Assembly (NCBI GenBank): GCA_035541895.1
Contig: DATKMK010000120.1
Coordinates: 56,307 to 120,306, forward strand
Length of the DNA: 64,000 bases
Reading direction: 5' to 3'
Origin: DATKMK01 sp035541895
Lineage (GTDB): Bacteria; Desulfobacterota; Binatia; HRBIN30; JACQVA1
The notes below the pieces were generated by a model, which saw only the letters and a program-made list of their open reading frames with translations, did no database searches and was not told where the DNA came from. Shown piece by piece: positions 58,146-64,000 of this stretch. Both the position numbers and the translations under genes were made by a program. Position 1 is the stretch's first letter; every line of letters begins with the position of its first letter.

Positions 58146-58472
58146 ATGCCTGAACGATGCATTCTTTGTGGCATCCGAGAAGGTCGCCCAGCGGTCGCTA
58201 AGCTCTACGAGGACGATCTTGTGTTTGCGATGGACATGCCGTCCGACTCGCCGTACTACTTGGGCCCGGTCCACTTCATGGTCATCCCGAATGAGCCAGT
58301 CCTGCTCCGACCAGCTCAGCCGCGCGGGAGGCGTCGCACCCATCTGCAGTGTCAGCCCGCCGGCCGCCGTCAGCGCAGGTCGCATGGCAAGCTACTATCC
58401 GCCGGCAGCGCCGCGGACAACAGCCGTGTCACCGGCACAGTAACGAGGACAGTGGCTACGCCGCTTCCGTAG
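58146..58472 (+). pseudogene. Truncated HIT-like (histidine triad) gene
   Basis: The first ~50 residues resemble HIT proteins: ERCILCGIREGRPAVAKLYE, DDLVFAMDMPSDSPYYLGPVHFMVIPNEP. The remaining 60 codons lose homology and the H-x-H-x-H catalytic triad is absent in every frame, so it is a truncated remnant or an orphan N-terminal fragment. The continuous reading frame argues against a simple frameshift. Confidence 0.45.
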
Positions 58473-60780
58473 CGGAGGCCCTTGAGTTCCAGGAACGAAA
58501 AACGAACCCGGGACGCCACTCCAGCAGGAGTGCCGGCAAAAGCGTGAGGGTCGTGAGGCAGCTCACGAGCATCGTGATGGGGATGAAGATGCCGCAGATG
58601 CGCAGTGGGTAGTAGTCGGAGACCACGTACACGGCGAATCCCGCGCTGATGGCCAGCGCGACGAATGCGACGGCGCTTCCGGAGGTTTCCAGGGCCGAGC
58701 GCAGCGCCGTCTCGATGTCTCCGCTGCTGTGGAACTCTTCGCGCAATCGATAGAGGTAATAGATCGCATAGTCGGCGCCGATGCCGGCGCCGATCGCGAC
58801 GATCGACGCGCCACTGATGTCGAAAGCGATGCGCAGCCAGGCGAACAGTCCCACGTTCACCACCAGTGCCATCGCCACCGGCGCAACCACGTAGAGGCCG
58901 CCCAGGGGGCTGCGGAACAAGAGGCTGGCCAACATGAACATGGTGGCGAGGAGCATCGCGATGTTGAGGATCTTCCCGCTCACGGTCTGATCGTTGATCG
59001 CCACCGTCACCGGTCCAACCCCGCCCGCGATCCACACGTGGATCTGCCGCGGCGGATGGTCCGCCACGTAGCGTTCGAGCCGATGGATCACCTGGCGCGT
59101 GCTGGCTGAATCGTCACGGTTGAGAAACCCGCGCACGACCGCGCGGCGATACTCGAGGTCAACATAGCCGCGGGTCGCCGGCGACTCGGAGAGGTAAAAG
59201 AGCTGCGCGATCAGGCCCGCGTCATCTGCCGGCAGACCGCGCGCGGCCTCCTCCGGTGCGAAGACTTCGTAGGTGCGGCGTATGATGTCCGCGAGCGAGG
59301 CGGTGCGTCCGACCGCAGGGTCCTCGGTCATGGCCTGCTGCAGCCCGTTCATGAGACCAACGGCCTCGGGGGTTTTCATCGCGCCCGGCTCTCCATCGAG
59401 CAGCACCGTGAGCGTGATGGTACTGGGGAAGTGCGCGTCGAAGATGCGGAGATCCTGGCCCACCTCGCTGCGCGCCGGCCAAAATGCGCGTGGCGCGAAT
59501 TCCGTCGTCAACCGCGGTAGGCCCGCCACCGCCAGTAACGCTACAGCGGCGAAGCACGCCGCGATTCGCCGCGGATGCCGCGAGACAACGGCGGCCAGAG
59601 AGTGCATGACCACCGCCAGTGCTCGCGCCAACGGTCCGTCGGCGCTGGTGGCCGTGCCGGTCGGCCAGACGGCGCGCAACGCCAGCATGAAAGACATCTC
59701 CAGGACAACGGCGGCGGCAATACCGCAGGCAACGCCGAAGCCGAACTGCGTCAGGGCCGGGATGCGAAGGATCGACAGCGCCGCAAAGCCACAGGCCGCC
59801 GTGCCGCCGGCTGCCATCATGACGGTCCCCATGCGTGTGGCCGACTCGACGACCGCGTCGTCGCGGCTGCCGAGCCGCCGGAATTCTTCGTAGTAGCGCT
59901 TGAGCATCTGCGCCGAGTGTCCGGCCGCGATCGTGACCACGACGATGGGCACCGCCGCCGTCCACGGATTCATCGAAATGCCCGCGAATCCCATGAAGCC
60001 GAGCGCCCAGAGCGTGCTGAGGAGCGCCGTCGCGAGCGGCAACACAACGCCTTGGATCTGGGCGAACGCAAGGAAGAGCACACATACGATCGCGGCGATG
60101 GTGCCGAGGAAGTAGGCGCTCTGTTGGCGCGACAGGACCTCTTGATAGTTGTCGAAGATCGGCGCCCCGGTGACCGCGATCCGCATCTGTGGAGAGCGGT
60201 ACTTTGCCACGGCGCGTTCGATGGTCGCCGCGATCTGTTCGACGCTGACGCCGTCGAAGAAATCAACGAGCACCAACGCCGCCCGCTCGTCGGCGCTGAC
60301 GAGCGCACCTTTGAAGAGTGGCTCACTGTTGTAAAGGATGCGGAGGGCTGCCACATCGGCCTCGGTATTGGGGACATCCTTCATCAGGTAGTCGATGGTG
60401 AGCACGCCGTCCCGATCCCTCGGCACTCGAACGTAGGGCGAGGACAGGCTCACGACGTTCTGCGCCATGACGCCGGGAGAGCGCAGCAGGTCGAGCGTCA
60501 GGTCGTACACCGCCTGCAGCACGTCATGACGCCAGATCGTCGGAGCGGTCGGTACGAGCGCGATCGCCACGAAGTTCTGACCGCCGAATTCCGCCCGGAT
60601 TTTTCGATCGATGGCGATGTATGGGTGATCGGCCGGCAGGGACATTTCTTGGTCGACCTCGACGACCAGTCGGTGTACGCCCGAGGCAATGATCGCCGTG
60701 GCGATCAGCGAAGCGCAAACGACCACCCGCGGGCGGCGGACGACAAACCCAGCGTAGCTCCGCCAAAACTCGGACGTCAT
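58456..60780 (-). CDS. RND/MMPL-family transporter
   Basis: The 774-residue protein has 12 predicted transmembrane segments in two halves of six, each preceded by a large extracytoplasmic loop. Diagnostic segments are PIVVVTIAAGHSAQMLKRYYEEFRRLG and IGAGIGADYAIYYLYRLREEF, the paired proton-relay helices of the MMPL/HpnN-like subfamily. It probably exports lipids such as hopanoids or siderophores. The ATG at 60780 is chosen because the cytoplasmic N-terminus (TSEFWRSYAGFVVRRPR) begins there. Confidence 0.88.
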   Translation of the reverse strand: MTSEFWRSYAGFVVRRPRVVVCASLIATAIIASGVHRLVVEVDQEMSLPADHPYIAIDRKIRAEFGGQNFVAIALVPTAPTIWRHDVLQAVYDLTLDLLRSPGVMAQNVVSLSSPYVRVPRDRDGVLTIDYLMKDVPNTEADVAALRILYNSEPLFKGALVSADERAALVLVDFFDGVSVEQIAATIERAVAKYRSPQMRIAVTGAPIFDNYQEVLSRQQSAYFLGTIAAIVCVLFLAFAQIQGVVLPLATALLSTLWALGFMGFAGISMNPWTAAVPIVVVTIAAGHSAQMLKRYYEEFRRLGSRDDAVVESATRMGTVMMAAGGTAACGFAALSILRIPALTQFGFGVACGIAAAVVLEMSFMLALRAVWPTGTATSADGPLARALAVVMHSLAAVVSRHPRRIAACFAAVALLAVAGLPRLTTEFAPRAFWPARSEVGQDLRIFDAHFPSTITLTVLLDGEPGAMKTPEAVGLMNGLQQAMTEDPAVGRTASLADIIRRTYEVFAPEEAARGLPADDAGLIAQLFYLSESPATRGYVDLEYRRAVVRGFLNRDDSASTRQVIHRLERYVADHPPRQIHVWIAGGVGPVTVAINDQTVSGKILNIAMLLATMFMLASLLFRSPLGGLYVVAPVAMALVVNVGLFAWLRIAFDISGASIVAIGAGIGADYAIYYLYRLREEFHSSGDIETALRSALETSGSAVAFVALAISAGFAVYVVSDYYPLRICGIFIPITMLVSCLTTLTLLPALLLEWRPGFVFRSWNSRASATEAA

Positions 60781-61121
60781 AGTCAGATGGCCGTCGGACA
60801 CTCGACGGTTGAAACTGTCACCGCGGGTGCACTGAGCCTGTCGGCGCAGGCTGGCAAGACACGTGAAATCGCTTTCGGCGTGACGAACATGACGACTTCC
60901 TCCCTTCGACGGATCTGCTGACAACATACGGATTGATCACCCCCATCGACAATCGGTCTACGGGTTCATCTTGGGAGAGCCGAAAGCGCCGGTACGTCGG
61001 TAAGCAGCGCGTAGTACGAAGGGACTATTCCAACCGGCGCAGCTTGGGGGTAGATCTTCCTAGAGTGTGCGGGTGCGAGGTTTCAAGATGACGCGAAGCG
61101 GTCCCTGGCGCAGGCAGCAGC
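60781..61121. other. Divergent intergenic region
   Basis: 341 nt between the MMPL gene and the response regulator. No gene, repeat or convincing promoter was recognised. Confidence 0.5.
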
Positions 61122-61793
61122 GTGGCACGTGACAGGATTAGAGTGCTGATCGTGGATGACCACCCGGTCTTCCGCGAAGGCTTGCGTCAATGCCTCGAGG
61201 CGCGCAAGGAGCTGCGGCTGCTGGCGGCGGTCGGTAACGGCGAGGACATGTGGCGCGCCATCCGCACGCACGGGCGGCCGCAGATCGTGCTGATGGACGT
61301 GGAGATGCCCGGCGAAAGTGGCATCGACCTCACCGTGGCACTGCGCGAAAGGTGTCCGGCCGTCCGCGTTGTCATGTTGACGGCGTTCTCGGACTCGGAG
61401 CGTGTATTCGCGGCCCTCAAAGCCGGCGCCGTTGGGTATCTGCTCAAGAACGTGTCGCCCGATGAAATTCGCGCGACGGTCGAGCGTGCGGCGGCTGGCG
61501 AACCGATGCTGTCAGGAGAAATTGCGGGCCGCGTACTGCGTGAGTTCGAGCGCGAACGTGAAGAAGACCGTTATCGCGAGCAGCTCGCCGGCCTGACACC
61601 GCGCGAAGAGGAAATCTTGAAGCTGCTAGCGACGGGCGACTCGAATCGCGAGATCGGTACCCGCTTGGTCATCAGTGAGCAGACGGTGAAGAACCACGTC
61701 GCCAGCATCTTCCGCAAGCTGCAAGTGAACGATCGCACCAAAGCCGCGCTGCTCGCCGTGAAGCTGGGGATGGGGCGCGACACTCCGCGATGA
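61122..61793 (+). CDS. NarL/LuxR-family response regulator
   Basis: The 223-residue protein has a receiver domain with phospho-Asp59 (LMDVEMPG), conserved Asp12-Asp13 and Lys in LLKNV. A LuxR helix-turn-helix follows (LTPREEEILKLLATGDSNREIGTRLVISEQTVKNHV). The start is GTG at 61122. The stop overlaps the ATG of the histidine kinase gene by 4 nt, so they form a two-component pair. Confidence 0.95.
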   Translation: MARDRIRVLIVDDHPVFREGLRQCLEARKELRLLAAVGNGEDMWRAIRTHGRPQIVLMDVEMPGESGIDLTVALRERCPAVRVVMLTAFSDSERVFAALKAGAVGYLLKNVSPDEIRATVERAAAGEPMLSGEIAGRVLREFEREREEDRYREQLAGLTPREEEILKLLATGDSNREIGTRLVISEQTVKNHVASIFRKLQVNDRTKAALLAVKLGMGRDTPR

Positions 61794-63280
61794 CGCCGAT
61801 CACCCGCGCGATTCTCCGGGGCCTGGTGATTGCCGGCGGCGCTGCCGTGGGTATCGCCAGTGTCTTGGCATTCCGGCGTGCGGACTGGCCGGTCTACGCT
61901 GTGTTTCTGCTGGTCCAAGTCCTCCTGTTCATTCCCTACGTCGAGGTGCTGCCCGGCGTGAAAATTGGCATCGCGCCTCTGGCTGCCACCATTGGATTCC
62001 TCTATATCGGCGGCCTGCCGATCATCGTGCTCGCCGAAATTCCGCCTGCCTGCACGCGACTCTTGCGCGAGACGTTGCCGGAATCGTGGAAGCAGCGGGT
62101 GCCGCAGCTGCAGCGCCTCGCCGCCCGGCGCGACCTCATGGGCGGCGGGGCGGAACTTGGCGTCCGCCTTTTCGCAGAGATTTCGATGTTCGCTCTGGGG
62201 CTGGGCGTCCGCTGGTGGATCGTGTCGCTGCTGGCACCCCGCGCCGAGCCGGCTGCGGCCCCGTGGGCGATCGCGATCGCGGAACTTGGCGGTCAGTCAG
62301 CTTGGGGCGTGCTTTCGATTCTGCCGATCTACCCCGACACCACGTTCTTGCCGCTCTCCTTGCCGGGTGGGTTGCGAACCGCACTGACCGATATGGCGCT
62401 TATCGTGGGACTCTCCGTGACCTCGTTCGTCTTCCTGATCCTCTATGGATACCGTGCTGAGGGATTGTTCGGTGCCGCCGCCTGGTCGCTGGCGGCCCTC
62501 GCCCTTCACTTCATGTTGAAGCGGTTGACCGAGCGCCGCCTCACGGTTGAGGAACAGAATCGACGCCTCGAGGCGTTGAACCGCGAGCTGGAGCATCGCG
62601 AACGGCTGTCCGCGATCGGCAAGATGTCATCGGTGGTCTCGCACCAGATCCTCCAGCAGCTCGGCGTCATTGGTTTGCAAGCGGACCTGATTCGCACCGC
62701 CGCGGGGAGCGGCGATGCTCCCCCCGCACTCGCACAAGCGCGGCAGAATGCGGTGGAGATCGAAGAGGCGCTAGGTGACGTGAACCGTGTGCTCACAGAT
62801 CTGTTGGTTTTCAGCAAGGACCTCCGCCTGAATCTCTACGAGCACTCGCTCTCACGCGTAATCGAGGAATGCATCGAAGAGTGTCACGCCGAGGCAGCTG
62901 AACAAGGCGTCACGCTGCGCGCGGAGTGCCCGGCCGGCGTCAGTCTCGCGGTCGACAAGCTCAAGATGAAACAGGCGCTCGTGAACGTCGTACGCAATGC
63001 CGTCGAGGTCTCGCTTTACGGCAGTGAGGTGGTCGTGCGCGCCGGTATGCACGATGGGTACGCCCAAGTGGCGGTGTCCGACTGCGGTCCCGGTGTCCCC
63101 GAACAGGATCGCGAAGCGATCTTCACGCCGTTCTTCACGACCAAGGATCACGGCACCGGCCTCGGCCTGGCAATTGCGCGCGAGTTCACCGAGGCGCATG
63201 GAGGGCGCCTCTGGGTGGAGGGGCGGGGAGCCGGGTCTGGTGCGACGTTCATGTTTCAGCTGCCGCTGCGACGAGATTGA
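61790..63280 (+). CDS. Membrane sensor histidine kinase
   Basis: The 496-residue protein has an N-terminal membrane domain of about seven helices (residues ~10-240), a short coiled linker and a HisKA-like region SSVVSHQILQQLG with His285. The residue after the His is Gln, not the usual Glu. The HATPase has VVRNAVEVS, DCGPGVPEQDREAIFTPFFTTKDHGTGLGLAI and the GGRLWVEG end. It is the partner of the upstream LuxR-type regulator. Confidence 0.93.
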   Translation: MTPITRAILRGLVIAGGAAVGIASVLAFRRADWPVYAVFLLVQVLLFIPYVEVLPGVKIGIAPLAATIGFLYIGGLPIIVLAEIPPACTRLLRETLPESWKQRVPQLQRLAARRDLMGGGAELGVRLFAEISMFALGLGVRWWIVSLLAPRAEPAAAPWAIAIAELGGQSAWGVLSILPIYPDTTFLPLSLPGGLRTALTDMALIVGLSVTSFVFLILYGYRAEGLFGAAAWSLAALALHFMLKRLTERRLTVEEQNRRLEALNRELEHRERLSAIGKMSSVVSHQILQQLGVIGLQADLIRTAAGSGDAPPALAQARQNAVEIEEALGDVNRVLTDLLVFSKDLRLNLYEHSLSRVIEECIEECHAEAAEQGVTLRAECPAGVSLAVDKLKMKQALVNVVRNAVEVSLYGSEVVVRAGMHDGYAQVAVSDCGPGVPEQDREAIFTPFFTTKDHGTGLGLAIAREFTEAHGGRLWVEGRGAGSGATFMFQLPLRRD

Positions 63281-63393
63281 GATGGGATGCGCAACACCGT
63301 GACGTATCGGATTCTCAAATTCACAGGCGGGGTCGGCAGCACGGATGCGGCCGAGTTTTCTGGAATCCTCGTTGGACGGCGAGCGAGCCTGAC

Positions 63394-63455
63394 GCCCAAC
63401 AAGCCGATGGAGACCGACGCCAAAAGACGACGCGGCTCATCGGCAGGCGTTGGGC
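63394..63455 (+). other. attC-like recombination site (integron)
   Basis: R'' GCCCAAC (63394-63400) and R' GTTGGGC (63449-63455) fit the RYYYAAC/GTTRRRY consensus and are fully complementary. Inside, L'' GCCGATGGAG (63403-63412) pairs with L' CTCATCGGC (63436-63444) with one unpaired extra base on the L'' side, the extrahelical base typical of attC. Total length 62 nt. Confidence 0.7.
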
Positions 63456-63462
63456 AGCTAAG

Positions 63463-63852
63463 ATGGGTGGACTGAGATCGACAACGTGGATGCTCTTTTC
63501 TGCAGTTGCGACATCGGTATTTCTTTCAGCCTGTACGTATGATGCGAACTATTCGGCTGAACGCCGCGAGCGCCTGCTTGCCCTCTACCCTCCTGGCACA
63601 CTCACCCGGACCGACGTACATGCACGGTTCAAGAACAGACCTCCTACGGATTCGCTCACCCGCCCCACGGGGGGATGGCCTGCGTCCGAATATCCAATCG
63701 CTGCTGCACGTGCAGTCGAAAGTGAGCGCCGGACTGGCAAGCAGGTGCAAACGCTGGAGCGTTACCTGACCCCCGATGGTTTATTTTCGCTCTGTTACAC
63801 TTGGTTCTACTACGACACGAATGATCGGCTCACCGACGCGGAGTGGCAGTAG
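63463..63852 (+). CDS. Small lipoprotein encoded in an integron gene cassette
   Basis: The 129-residue protein has a signal with lipobox VFLSAC and a mature part containing YSAERRERLLALYPPGTLTRTDVHARF and TLERYLTPDGLFSLCYTWFYYDTNDRLTDAEWQ. The family is unknown. It begins 8 nt after the R' core of the attC-like site and is followed by a second attC-like structure, the standard cassette layout. Codon use is less GC-biased than its neighbours, as expected for a transferred gene. It has no ribosome-binding site, as in many cassettes. Confidence 0.75.
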   Translation: MGGLRSTTWMLFSAVATSVFLSACTYDANYSAERRERLLALYPPGTLTRTDVHARFKNRPPTDSLTRPTGGWPASEYPIAAARAVESERRTGKQVQTLERYLTPDGLFSLCYTWFYYDTNDRLTDAEWQ

Positions 63853-63905
63853 AGTAGCGACTGAAGGGCTGCCGTGCGAGATGAAATGTACGATATGTCT
63901 CAAGG

Positions 63906-64000
63906 GCCGAACCCGCCGCTCGATCGGACCGCGGGCATGAGCGGCGTCACTCGAATCGGGATTTCGCGGCGCGCCCGCGGCCGCTCAGCGGCAGCGCGTT
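63906..64000 (+). other. Second attC-like site, cut by the window end
   Basis: GCCGAAC (63906-63912) could be R'', followed by GCCGCTCGA, whose complement reappears as TCAGCGGC (63985-63992). The last bases GCGTT would be the start of R'. A long inner stem (GACCGCGGGC with GCCCGCGGCC) lies between. It matches the site at 63394-63455 in layout, but the R' core is beyond the window. Confidence 0.45.

Noticed and set aside
1..64000. tRNA, rRNA, CRISPR arrays, insertion sequences and prophage
   Set aside because: None was recognised by eye; tRNAscan, Rfam and IS searches could still find items I missed.

Overview
The window is about 64 kb of GC-rich chromosomal DNA from a Gram-negative bacterium. 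I infer a deltaproteobacterial-type lineage, probably a Candidatus Binatia (Binatota)-like genome. The basis is the strong G/C third-position bias and the mix of genes: a luciferase-like flavin monooxygenase, CaiB/BaiF CoA-transferase, several thiolases and thiolase-like proteins, acyl-CoA ligase and aldehyde dehydrogenases, plus secreted subtilases with Thr/Pro-rich linkers and dockerin-like tails. No rRNA, tRNA or CRISPR array was recognised by eye. There is no 16S or full marker set, so the taxonomy is an inference.

Layout. 1-12.3 kb: the end of a subtilase, a Tat-exported phosphoesterase, a pterin dehydratase divergent from a luciferase-like monooxygenase/hydrolase/esterase run, a decayed DUF4160-DUF2442 pair, a UbiB-like kinase with a hydrolase, and a thiolase-like protein divergent from an aldehyde dehydrogenase. 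12.4-20 kb: a cytochrome c with its own promoter and terminator, the coenzyme A precursor operon panB-panC-panD downstream of a deoxynucleoside kinase, nagZ, mtnA and a patatin-like phospholipase. 20-28 kb: Zn-alcohol dehydrogenase, a GMC oxidoreductase with its small subunit, three lipoproteins, a thiolase and an alpha/beta hydrolase. 28-36 kb: a tiny lysine-rich protein behind a consensus promoter, the operon eno-lemA-htpX-zinc ribbon, an FtsB-like protein, a GcvH-like protein without the lipoyl lysine, and a MoxR ATPase/VWA pair. 36-50 kb: aldehyde dehydrogenase, a 989-residue subtilase, a double CaiB CoA-transferase, a universal stress protein, BrkB, holA, a lipoprotein/thiolase-like/DUF35 group and a FATP-type acyl-CoA ligase. 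50-64 kb: a REC-GAF-GAF histidine kinase, an amidohydrolase lipoprotein with a GH3 glycosidase, a GST, an integron-integrase scrap, an MMPL transporter and a LuxR/histidine-kinase pair. The right edge carries what looks like an integron gene cassette between two attC-like sites.

How the genes work together. Many genes fit uptake, activation and oxidation of lipophilic carbon: phospholipase-like enzymes, acyl-CoA ligase, alcohol and aldehyde dehydrogenases, CoA-transferase and thiolases. Housekeeping operons (pan, eno-lemA-htpX, holA) are interleaved with them. The most unusual items are the attC-flanked lipoprotein cassette, the lysine-rich micro-gene with a near-perfect sigma-70 promoter, the Lys-to-Arg GcvH-like protein, an in-frame palindromic insertion in the CoA-transferase gene, and several promoters placed so that transcription would begin at the start codon.
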